This document shows positions 15,921-21,499 of a stretch of 21,499 bases of DNA, piece by piece; positions within the stretch are counted from its first letter, which is position 1, and each line of letters opens with the position of its first letter. The DNA is taken from positions 1-21,499 of the forward strand of contig JAUJNU010000026.1 of the NCBI GenBank assembly GCA_030448085.1, in the 5' to 3' direction. A program made the translations under genes and the position numbers. The notes under the pieces are model-generated. The model searched no databases. It was not told the origin of the DNA and saw only the letters and a list, made by a program, of their open reading frames with translations. The DNA is from Actinomycetota bacterium. Lineage in GTDB: Bacteria; Actinomycetota; UBA4738; CADDZG01; WHSQ01.

Positions 15921-16508
15921 CTACTCCACCACCCTCATTTCGCAATTCTCCAAGTCGTCTCCGCCGGCGCCGTGACAGGTGTCCTCATGGGCGCCGCCGT
16001 CGAGAAGGTCGTGACGGCCGTCTGCCACGTTGTGCCCTTGATATCCCTCGGTGCTCTCGCCTCCGCTGAGGTAGTCGTCTCCCCGGTCCCCGAAGATCCG
16101 GTCCTCTCCGTCACCACCATCGAGAAAGTCTGCCCCGCGCCGCCCCTGCACCAAGTCGAATCCCAGGTTCCCTTTGATCTGGTCGTCCTCGCCGCCACCG
16201 GTCAACCGATCGTGCCCCCGGCCCCCAAAAACACGATCTTTGCCCAAGCCACCTCTGATCGTGTCGGCCCCGGCGTTCCCGCAGAGCCGGTCCGCGCCGT
16301 CGAAGCCCGTGATCACATCTTGACCACCCAAGCCCACGATCACATCCGCCTCTGCAGTTCCCTCTAGGTCGTCGTCTCCCTGAGTGCCTACGATCGTCGC
16401 GTATTGGTTTCCGCATCGCGGGGGAGGTGGGAGTGACGCGCCTGCCTCTACGAACCCCACCAAACCAGCCATAGAAACCACACTCAGCAGGAGCAGTGAC
16501 TTCCTCAT
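15921..16508 (-). CDS. Secreted RTX-repeat protein, paralogue 2 (upstream gene of the pair)
   Basis: 195 aa. Signal peptide MRKSLLLLSVVSMAGLVGFV then mature PPPPRCGNQYATIVGTQGDD. RTX nonapeptides include GLGGQDVITG, GFDGADRLCG, GGLGKDRVFG and GGRGHDRLTG. It aligns end to end with paralogue 1: C-x-x-x-ATI-GTQGDD at the front, an LCG/ICG repeat cysteine, DDYLSGG late, and a DTC...NCE C-terminal pair. Calcium-dependent folding in the extracellular space is expected from the family; the function is unknown. AGGGGGGG lies 4 bases before ATG, and a perfect GCGGCC hairpin (16524-16539) sits just upstream in the same leader. Confidence 0.82.
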   Translation of the reverse strand: MRKSLLLLSVVSMAGLVGFVEAGASLPPPPRCGNQYATIVGTQGDDDLEGTAEADVIVGLGGQDVITGFDGADRLCGNAGADTIRGGLGKDRVFGGRGHDRLTGGGEDDQIKGNLGFDLVQGRRGADFLDGGDGEDRIFGDRGDDYLSGGESTEGYQGHNVADGRHDLLDGGAHEDTCHGAGGDDLENCEMRVVE

Positions 16509-16512
16509 GGGA

Positions 16513-16539
16513 CCCCCCCTCTCGCGGCCCCCCGGCCGC
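16513..16539 (-). promoter_or_regulatory. Leader hairpin and G-run ribosome site of the RTX pair
   Basis: On the minus strand the leader reads GCGGCC-GGGG-GGCCGC (16539-16524), a six-pair stem, then GAGA and seven G residues (16519-16513) before TCCC and ATG. A stable stem this close to the ribosome site could affect translation or mRNA stability. TAGGGT (16560-16555) is a possible -10. The remainder of the 207-base gap to 16715 holds a UUCG-tetraloop hairpin at 16576-16589 (plus) and nothing else I can name. Confidence 0.35.
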
Positions 16540-16701
16540 TATCGAACCACCTTCACCCTATCTCTGCCGCTGAATAAGACTTCGGTCTTCGGGCTTGCCC
16601 TTGAGGACCCGTTCGTGCCGTTCCTAACTGATGATGCCGTGCCTCCTCATCTTGGCGCGCCGGAATCCTTGCAGCAAACCGGTACTAGGATCGGGGCCAA
16701 G

Positions 16702-16707
16702 TAATCT
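16702..16707 (+). promoter_or_regulatory. -10-like element before the DUF218 gene
   Basis: TAATCT ends 8 bases before ATG 16716, giving a near-leaderless transcript. A GGAGG (16710-16714) lies one base from the ATG, too close for a normal Shine-Dalgarno role. A second candidate, TAGGAT (16686-16691), would give a leader of about 17 bases. Confidence 0.4.
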
Positions 16708-16715
16708 CCGGAGGT

Positions 16716-17306
16716 ATGAGGTTCGCCGTAAAGACGGCTCTGATATCGATTGCCGTGCTCCTCGCTTACCCCGCCTGGCTCGGCTTCCAGATCTGGCAGC
16801 AGTCACACCGGGACGACGCCTCCCGAGCCGACGCGATCGTGGTGCTGGGAGCGGCTCAATACGACGGAAGACCCTCGGACGTGTTCAAGGCGCGCCTAGA
16901 CCATGCCGCCTACCTCTACCGCCAGGATTTCTCCGACCGGATCATCGTCACAGGGGGCAAACAGCCCGGCGACCGCTTCACGGAAGGGGAGGCCGGGGTG
17001 AGGTACCTGGGGAACGAGGGGGTTCCTCTCTCTGCCCTCGGATGGGAGGGGGAGGGGTTGTCGACCCTCCACAGCCTGGAGCGGGTGTGGGACCTGGCGG
17101 CCGAGAACGACTTGCGGTCCGTGCTCCTCGTCTCGGACCCTCTTCACTCCGAGAGGATCAGGCGTATGGCGCACGACCTCGGTTTCCAGGAGATCTACAC
17201 CAGCCCGGCCTCTTACGTGGAGCTACACCGGAGCCGGACGACGAAGGCCAAGGAGCTCCTTCACGAAGTCGGCTCCGTGATCCTTTACGAGTTCCTCGAC
17301 CGCTAG
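16716..17306 (+). CDS. DUF218 (YdcF/SanA-like) membrane-anchored protein
   Basis: 196 aa. An N-terminal hydrophobic segment (TALISIAVLLAYPAWLGFQI) anchors or exports the protein; the DUF218 domain follows: RADAIVVLGAAQYDGRPSDV, DRIIVTGGKQPGD, then EGEAGVRYLGNEGVP, STLHSLERVWDLA and VLLVSDPLHSERIRRMAHDL. These four blocks are the family's nucleotide-like binding landmarks. Members such as SanA affect envelope permeability and some are implicated in envelope biogenesis, but biochemical function is not settled. The gene is convergent with the cyclase, 18 bases between stops. Confidence 0.85.
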   Translation: MRFAVKTALISIAVLLAYPAWLGFQIWQQSHRDDASRADAIVVLGAAQYDGRPSDVFKARLDHAAYLYRQDFSDRIIVTGGKQPGDRFTEGEAGVRYLGNEGVPLSALGWEGEGLSTLHSLERVWDLAAENDLRSVLLVSDPLHSERIRRMAHDLGFQEIYTSPASYVELHRSRTTKAKELLHEVGSVILYEFLDR

Positions 17307-17324
17307 GCGTGGAAACAGGTCGTC

Positions 17325-17819
17325 TTACGTGCCCGGCGCCTTGGGGAGCACGCTGTAGACGAGGACGGGGGTGGAAAGACCCCTGATCTTCACGAGCCGA
17401 CGGTTCACGAACTCGACCTTCCGGAGTCTTTTTTCCGCCATCTGCTTGGCCGTCTCGGAGATAACGACCTCGTCCGGGTCGCAGTGGTCGAGGAGCCTCG
17501 CGGTGAGGTTCACGTCATGGCCCAAGAGATCGTCCTGCTCGACCAAGGGCTCCCCCGCGTGGACGGCCACCCTGATGTGCGCGTTGAAATCGGGCTTCCT
17601 CGCCCTTTCCTTGACGACGGCATCGCGAAGAGATGCCGCCCCCCTAACCGCCTGTGAGGCGGACGGGAATGCAAGGAGGAACCCATCCCCCAGCTTCTTC
17701 ACACACTCCCCTTGCCCCGTCTTGACCCCTCTATCCACCTGGCGCTGAACCACCGAAAGGAGGTCGATCGCGGCCTCGTCTCCGTGCTCGGCCGTGAACT
17801 GCGTAAAACCGGCGAGCAT
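17325..17819 (-). CDS. Class III nucleotide cyclase, catalytic C-terminal part (frameshifted gene)
   Basis: Main catalytic part, read from 17816 (ATG 17819 is a chance start created by the frameshift). Motifs: LAGFTQFTAEHGDEAA continues the metal-binding strand begun in the upstream fragment; VKKLGDGFLLAFPSA contains the second metal aspartate and a lysine at the adenine-specifying position; DDLLGHDVNLTARLLDH contains the paired aspartate and the transition-state Asn/Arg. The Lys-Asp pair favours cAMP over cGMP. About 163 residues to the stop, ending VEFVNRRLVKIRGLSTPVLV, the usual tail of actinobacterial cyclases. Without the upstream fragment the first metal aspartate is missing, so this part alone should be inactive. 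Confidence 0.78.
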   Translation of the reverse strand: MLAGFTQFTAEHGDEAAIDLLSVVQRQVDRGVKTGQGECVKKLGDGFLLAFPSASQAVRGAASLRDAVVKERARKPDFNAHIRVAVHAGEPLVEQDDLLGHDVNLTARLLDHCDPDEVVISETAKQMAEKRLRKVEFVNRRLVKIRGLSTPVLVYSVLPKAPGT

Positions 17820-18120
17820 CCACGAACACGATCCCGACCGTGCCCCCCTCCGCAATCGCCCCCCGCCTGGTCTGCGAGTGCCCGTCATCGAAGGCCAGGC
17901 CCGCAAGGATGTGGGCGCTCTTCAGCCCGAGGCGCCCGAGACGAGAGGGCCGCTTGCGCAGCGCCTCCTCGATAACCGGCTCGAGGACCTCGGCCGCGTG
18001 GACGACGGTCGCCATCCGGCCCTCCTCTTCGTCGATGCGTTGCCGTAGCTTCCCCGCCACCCGGGGGACGAACTCTGGGTCCCGGCGCAGCGCCGCCGCC
18101 AGGGCCTGCTTCATGTTCAC
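17731..18120 (-). CDS. Class III nucleotide cyclase, N-terminal part (frameshifted gene)
   Basis: Residues 1-101 are in the true frame; after codon GAT (17820-17818, Asp101) one extra base, G on the minus strand at 17817, throws the frame off and the rest to 17731 is nonsense sequence. Removing that base restores VGIVFVDLAGFTQFT, the signature of class III cyclases, with Asp101 as the first metal ligand. The N-terminal ~85 residues are charged and helical (KQALAAALRRDPEFVPRVAG), perhaps a regulatory or dimerising region. GTG 18120 overlaps the lipid-kinase stop in a GTGA junction. Repaired, the whole locus (17325-18120) encodes about 264 aa with no membrane segment. It is either a sequencing error or a recent lesion. 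Confidence 0.75.
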   Translation of the reverse strand: MNMKQALAAALRRDPEFVPRVAGKLRQRIDEEEGRMATVVHAAEVLEPVIEEALRKRPSRLGRLGLKSAHILAGLAFDDGHSQTRRGAIAEGGTVGIVFVDARRFYAVHGRARRRGRDRPPFGGSAPGG

Positions 18121-18992
18121 GGGCGACCGACCCGGAAGCGGACGCTCGAGACGACCTCGAACGTCACCGGCGTCTTCAGGTCGATCACCTCGCCGTCAAC
18201 GTTGAACTCCATCGGTGGCTCGGAGTCGATGGTGATGGTGGGGCCCCTCGTGGGCACGACCCCGGGGATGTCGTCGTGCTTCCCGCCCTTGACCTTCAAG
18301 GCGAGACGGGCGGCCCCGAGCGCCCCGGGGGCCGGGAGCGCCCTCCCCTCCAGGACCCCGTCTCCGGGATCCGCGTCCGGCCACACCTCTATGCCCCCGC
18401 CACAGGTCCTCCCGTTGCCGACGCCGGCCGCAACGCAATCCTCGACCCGCTCCCCGTCGATCGTGACCGTGTAACGGGTGAGGTCCACCGCCGCCTTCGC
18501 CCCCGCCACCCAGAAAGCGACCGGGCCCAGCCGTCTCTTCAGGGAGTCGTCGACCTTCTCGTCCACCTCGACCGGAAAGCCCCCCATGCAGGCATTGATG
18601 AAAAAGCGATCCATCCCGGCTCCCGATGCGCGGCAGACATCAACGATCCGTTCCTCCCCATCCACCAGCCACCCGGCTGCCTCGACCGGGTCCGAGGGGG
18701 ACCCCAAAGTGCGGGCGAAGTCGTTGCCCGTTCCCATGGGGAGCAGCCCGAGGCTGATGTCCTCGAGCCGGTCGTGGAGGGCGTTCACGACGTAGTGCAG
18801 CGTCCCGTCCCCGCCGGCCGCTACCACCAGGTCCGCGGACGCGGCTCCCGCCCTCACATCGAGCTTGAACGAATCCTTCTCGGGCTCGATATGGGTGACG
18901 GTCCCGAGACGCTCGAGAGCCACCACGATCTCTTCGACCAGCTGCTCGTCCGAGCCGCCCGAGGACGGGTTGGTTATGAGAAGGATGTTCAT
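18117..18992 (-). CDS. Diacylglycerol/lipid kinase family protein (YegS/DgkB-like)
   Basis: 291 aa soluble lipid kinase that phosphorylates diacylglycerol or a related lipid with ATP. The N-terminal motif is MNILLITNPSSGG; the nucleotide loop GGDGT (residues 60-64) and LPMGTGNDFARTLG follow; the C-terminal lobe includes INACMGGFPVEVDEK, GNGRTCGGGIEVWPDADPGD and EFNVDGEVI, matching the family's DAGK catalytic and C-terminal sandwich domains. ATG 18992 has no strong ribosome site; TACCAT (19039-19034) is a possible -10 with a ~35-base leader. Downstream the cyclase overlaps it by 4 bases, hinting at linked lipid and cyclic-nucleotide signalling, though functional linkage is inference. Confidence 0.88.
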   Translation of the reverse strand: MNILLITNPSSGGSDEQLVEEIVVALERLGTVTHIEPEKDSFKLDVRAGAASADLVVAAGGDGTLHYVVNALHDRLEDISLGLLPMGTGNDFARTLGSPSDPVEAAGWLVDGEERIVDVCRASGAGMDRFFINACMGGFPVEVDEKVDDSLKRRLGPVAFWVAGAKAAVDLTRYTVTIDGERVEDCVAAGVGNGRTCGGGIEVWPDADPGDGVLEGRALPAPGALGAARLALKVKGGKHDDIPGVVPTRGPTITIDSEPPMEFNVDGEVIDLKTPVTFEVVSSVRFRVGRP

Positions 18993-19065
18993 GGGGCCGG
19001 GTGCCCCGCTGCGGGTGTGGTCGGCATGGGCCGATGGTAAGCCGCGGGGACGGCAGGCCCGGCAG

Positions 19066-19071
19066 TAGCCT
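19066..19071 (+). promoter_or_regulatory. Leaderless -10 element of the membrane-protein/acyl-CoA synthetase operon
   Basis: TAGCCT, then six bases CGCCGG, then GTG 19078. The spacing places the first transcribed base on the G of the start codon. There is no Shine-Dalgarno sequence between them. Confidence 0.5.
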
Positions 19072-19077
19072 CGCCGG

Positions 19078-19710
19078 GTGGAATCCGAAGGTGCGGCCCG
19101 CCGAGGGCCCTTCCTCGTACTAGCGGCGATCTCACTGATCGTTACGATCGCCGTCTTCAGGCTGCCCGAGGCGCTCGTCGCCCTCCTCGTCCGGCATCGT
19201 TTCCTTGAGGCGCGGCAGGCGACCTGGGGTCTGTGGCTGATATTCGCCGCGGCCTTCGTCCAGGCCCTTTACTGCGGGTTCGTGACCTTCTCACCTGAGC
19301 GCCTTGCGGCGTCCGTCCGGCGGGACAGCAAGATGGCGCTTCGCCCGCTCCCCGAGGCAACGAGGAGCATGGCCCGGGCCGGGGCCAGCGTCGCCGGCTT
19401 CACGCTTGTCTACGGCCTGGCCGCGTTCCTCGTCACCGGCGGCCGTGCAGGGTTCTGGCTCTTCGTCACGCTGCTAGCGGCACAAGGGCCGTGGCATTAC
19501 CGCCAGGTGGGACGGGCGTCCCGTTTCCTTGCACGCCAGCCTGAGGTCGCCGACGACGCTTCAGTTGCAGGAAGCGAGGGCGCGGATGAGGGCCTCGAGG
19601 AAACCGCCCAGCCTGATGAGGTCGAGGCGCCCGTCCCCGTCGTCGTATCCCTCGCCCCGGCGCTGGCGAGGGGGCTGCAGACCGACCTCTCCGGAGCGTT
19701 CGATGACTGA
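19078..19710 (+). CDS. Membrane protein of unknown function with acidic C-terminal tail
   Basis: 210 aa. Hydrophobic helices: FLVLAAISLIVTIAVFRL, TWGLWLIFAAAFVQALYCGF, GASVAGFTLVYGLAAFLV and GFWLFVTLLAAQGPW. After residue ~155 comes an acidic, low-complexity cytoplasmic-looking tail (EGADEGLEETAQPDEVEAP). No known domain was recognised. The start GTG 19078 is supported by the leaderless -10 rather than by a ribosome site. It overlaps the acyl-CoA synthetase start by 8 bases (ATG 19703 within the last codons), so the two are one operon; a role near lipid or fatty-acid uptake is possible but unsupported. Confidence 0.7.
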   Translation: MESEGAARRGPFLVLAAISLIVTIAVFRLPEALVALLVRHRFLEARQATWGLWLIFAAAFVQALYCGFVTFSPERLAASVRRDSKMALRPLPEATRSMARAGASVAGFTLVYGLAAFLVTGGRAGFWLFVTLLAAQGPWHYRQVGRASRFLARQPEVADDASVAGSEGADEGLEETAQPDEVEAPVPVVVSLAPALARGLQTDLSGAFDD

Positions 19711-21163
19711 CGGAGGCGACGGGTTAAGGGAGCTGGCCCTCGAGGACCCAGAACGGACGGCGGTCATCGACGGGCGACGTCCGATAACGGTCGCCGAGCT
19801 GGATATGAGGCAGCGAAAGCTCGTGGGATTCCTGCGCGGACAGGGCATCGCCGGCGGGGACAGGGTCGCCGTCCTCGCCGGGAACCGGGCCGAGGTGCTC
19901 GAGGTGACGATCGGGAACCTCAGGGCCGGCATCATCCCCGTGCCCATCAACACCCTCCTGGGCCCGGAGGAGATCTCGTACATCCTGTCGGACTCAGGCG
20001 CCAGGTGGCTCTTCACGGACCGCGAGCTTGACATCGAGATCGAGCTCGAAGGGTTGGTGACGTTCGGGGACGCTTACGAGCGAACGCTCCATGGGGCCCC
20101 GATCGCGGACCTCGGGGGCTTCGCCCGCAGCCGGCCCATGCACTACACCTCCGGCACGACCGGTTGGCCGAAGGGCGTTCACGTGCCGGTGTGCAACGCG
20201 CGGGTTGCGCGCCTGAGATCGAGAGACTTCCGGGACCTGTGGGGCATCACTGCCTCGGACGTCCACCTCGTGTGCTCGCCGCTCGGGCACTCGGCCCCCC
20301 ACCGGTTCGCGATGCGGACCATCGAGGCAGGTGGCACCGTCGTGCTGGCTCCCTCCTTCGAGCCGGAGGCTGTGCTGGCGACCATCGACCTCTTCGGGGT
20401 GACCTCCACGTTCATGGTGCCGACGCACCTCGACCGGATCCTCGCGCTCGGACGCAAGAAGCTCCGAGGGTTCGACCTCAGCGAGATACGGATGCTCGCT
20501 CATGCAGGCGCACCTATATCGGAGGGGCTGAAGGAAGAGGTGCTCGCCGTCTTTCCCGAGGACGCGGTGTGGGAGTTCTACGGCTCGACCGAAGGCCCGG
20601 CTACCCGCATCTCGGCGGCCGAGTGGAGGCGCAAGCGAGGAAGCGTCGGCAGACCGAGACCAGACGCCAGGATCTTCATCAGGGACGACGGGGGCCGGGA
20701 CCTCCCAGCCGGGGAGCTGGGTCAGATCTGGATCGAGGACCCACATGCCGAACGCTTCACCTACTGGGGCGACGAGGCAAAGAGCGCGGCAGCCTGGAGC
20801 GGGGACGCCTATTCGGTCGGAGACCTCGGGAGGCTCGACGAGGACGGCTACCTCTATCTCGAGGGGCGACGCCACGACACGATCATCACCGGCGGGGTGA
20901 ATGTCTATCCGCAGGAGGTCGAGAGGGTGCTCCTCGAGCACGAGGAGGTTGCCGAGGCGGTCGTCTATGGCTGGCCGAACGAGGAATGGGGGCAGGAGGT
21001 AAGGGCGCTAGTGGTGCCGGCTGCGGAGGCCACCCCCGAGACCGCGGAGCTCATCGGCTGGCTGAGGGCCCGCTTGGCTCACTTCAAGTGCCCCCGGGTC
21101 CTCGAGCTTGTGGGCCGGCTTGAGCGAACCGCGACGGGCAAGGTTAGGCGTCCTCAGCCCTGA
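19703..21163 (+). CDS. AMP-forming acyl-CoA synthetase / acid-CoA ligase
   Basis: Activates a carboxylic acid to its acyl-AMP and then acyl-CoA. 486 aa, slightly short for the family (usually over 500). Motifs in order: MHYTSGTTGWPKGV (phosphate loop, from residue 146), EFYGSTEG (291-298), YSVGDLGRLDEDGYLYLEGR (hinge region), HDTIITGGVNVYPQEVE and the C-terminal TATGKVRR with the adenylation lysine at 480. Substrate chain length cannot be read from the sequence; medium or long-chain fatty acids or aromatic/steroid acids are all possible. ATG 19703 is preferred over the longer open frame because upstream sequence codes for the membrane protein in another frame. No strong ribosome site is seen, consistent with translational coupling. 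Confidence 0.9.
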   Translation: MTDGGDGLRELALEDPERTAVIDGRRPITVAELDMRQRKLVGFLRGQGIAGGDRVAVLAGNRAEVLEVTIGNLRAGIIPVPINTLLGPEEISYILSDSGARWLFTDRELDIEIELEGLVTFGDAYERTLHGAPIADLGGFARSRPMHYTSGTTGWPKGVHVPVCNARVARLRSRDFRDLWGITASDVHLVCSPLGHSAPHRFAMRTIEAGGTVVLAPSFEPEAVLATIDLFGVTSTFMVPTHLDRILALGRKKLRGFDLSEIRMLAHAGAPISEGLKEEVLAVFPEDAVWEFYGSTEGPATRISAAEWRRKRGSVGRPRPDARIFIRDDGGRDLPAGELGQIWIEDPHAERFTYWGDEAKSAAAWSGDAYSVGDLGRLDEDGYLYLEGRRHDTIITGGVNVYPQEVERVLLEHEEVAEAVVYGWPNEEWGQEVRALVVPAAEATPETAELIGWLRARLAHFKCPRVLELVGRLERTATGKVRRPQP

Positions 21164-21239
21164 GGCGTTCAGTTCCTCGAACCGGTTCTTGTCGAGAGAT
21201 CGGCCGTTTTTGGCCCCTGGGTCCACCCAGAACGCGGGG

Positions 21240-21499
21240 TTAGGGGGTTGTTAGTTCGGCGCACTTGGCCCGGATGGCTTCGGCGGCCTCCGTCAGCTGG
21301 GCCTGCTCGTCGGCGTTCAGCTCGAGCTCCACGATCTCGGTGACTCCCGCCCTGCCCAACCGGGCCGGGACGCCGAGGTAGACGTCGGAGACGCCGTACT
21401 GGCCGCTCGTCCACGCGCAGGTCGGGTGCACGTCGCCGGCGTCGCCGAGGATCGAATTGACCATCGGAAATACCTCATCGAGGAGTTGGGGCCGTCATG
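21240..21499 (-). CDS. mdh: Malate dehydrogenase, C-terminal part only (cut by window edge, frame interrupted)
   Basis: Oxidises malate to oxaloacetate with NAD. Visible residues MVNSILGDAGDVHPTCAWTS, GQYGVSDVYLGVPARLGR and GVTEIVELELNADEQAQLTE are the standard C-terminal end of the LDH-like malate dehydrogenases (the lactate/malate split itself needs the missing active site; GQYGVSDVYLGVP favours Mdh). The frame is open upstream only to 21494: TGA at 21497-21495 lies in frame, just inside the window edge, where homologues continue without a break. In the next frame NSSMRYFR runs up to CG before ATG 21464, so one missing base could restore it. I therefore treat the gene as partial and possibly frameshifted. 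It converges on the acyl-CoA synthetase with 76 bases between. Confidence 0.72.

Noticed and set aside
21202..21230. Terminator between the acyl-CoA synthetase and mdh
   Set aside because: Two small stems (GGCC/GGCC and CTGGG/CCCAG) are present, but neither has a U-tract on the proper side for either gene.

Overview
The window looks like chromosomal DNA from a high-GC, probably uncultured actinobacterium. The evidence is established family resemblance: the succinate dehydrogenase anchor and flavoprotein read like the mycobacterial-type enzyme, coenzyme-F420 enzymes are present (an NADPH:F420 oxidoreductase and an LLM-class oxidoreductase), acyl-CoA carboxylase is of the fused biotin carboxylase/biotin carrier type, and lipoproteins have actinobacterial Ser/Ala/Pro-rich linkers. 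Many start codons are GTG or TTG. I saw no tRNA, rRNA, CRISPR array, transposase or phage gene; this is core and cell-envelope DNA.

Layout. 1-1252 (minus): birA then mug, overlapping by 4 bases. 1273-4048 (plus): the biotin-dependent carboxylase, overlapped by a lytic transglycosylase lipoprotein whose catalytic segment is tandemly duplicated. 4057-5637: a DUF3817 membrane protein, a lipoprotein and an unknown protein. 5683-6508: an F420-type LLM oxidoreductase with a broken 5' end. 6526-8866 (minus): a dienelactone-hydrolase-like enzyme, a membrane protein and a secreted M15-like peptidase. 8867-9378: a 512-base non-coding stretch rich in hairpins. 9379-9882: a small secreted protein of unknown function. 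10092-12343 (minus): methylmalonyl-CoA mutase large subunit overlapped by npdG. 12390-15246 (plus): sdhD-sdhA-sdhB without sdhC, with sdhA frameshifted. 15243-16508 (minus): two paralogous secreted RTX-repeat proteins. 16716-17306: a DUF218 (YdcF/SanA-like) protein. 17325-18992 (minus): a lipid kinase followed by a frameshifted class III nucleotide cyclase. 19078-21163 (plus): a membrane protein and an acyl-CoA synthetase. 21240-end (minus): the C-terminus of malate dehydrogenase.

How the genes fit together. Acyl-CoA synthetase, a carboxylase that may be propionyl-CoA carboxylase, its biotin ligase, methylmalonyl-CoA mutase, succinate dehydrogenase and malate dehydrogenase together could carry propionyl-CoA through succinyl-CoA into the lower TCA cycle (inference; fumarase and other steps are not in the window). 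A second theme is the envelope: lytic transglycosylase, M15-like peptidase, RTX proteins, lipoproteins and a DUF218 protein.

Two patterns run through the whole window. First, seven starts have a TANNNT -10-like hexamer 6-10 bases upstream, which suggests that leaderless transcription is common. Second, at least three genes (sdhA, the cyclase and the LLM oxidoreductase) and perhaps mdh are each one base away from an intact reading frame. Because sdhA belongs to central metabolism, sequence errors must be excluded before calling any of them pseudogenes.
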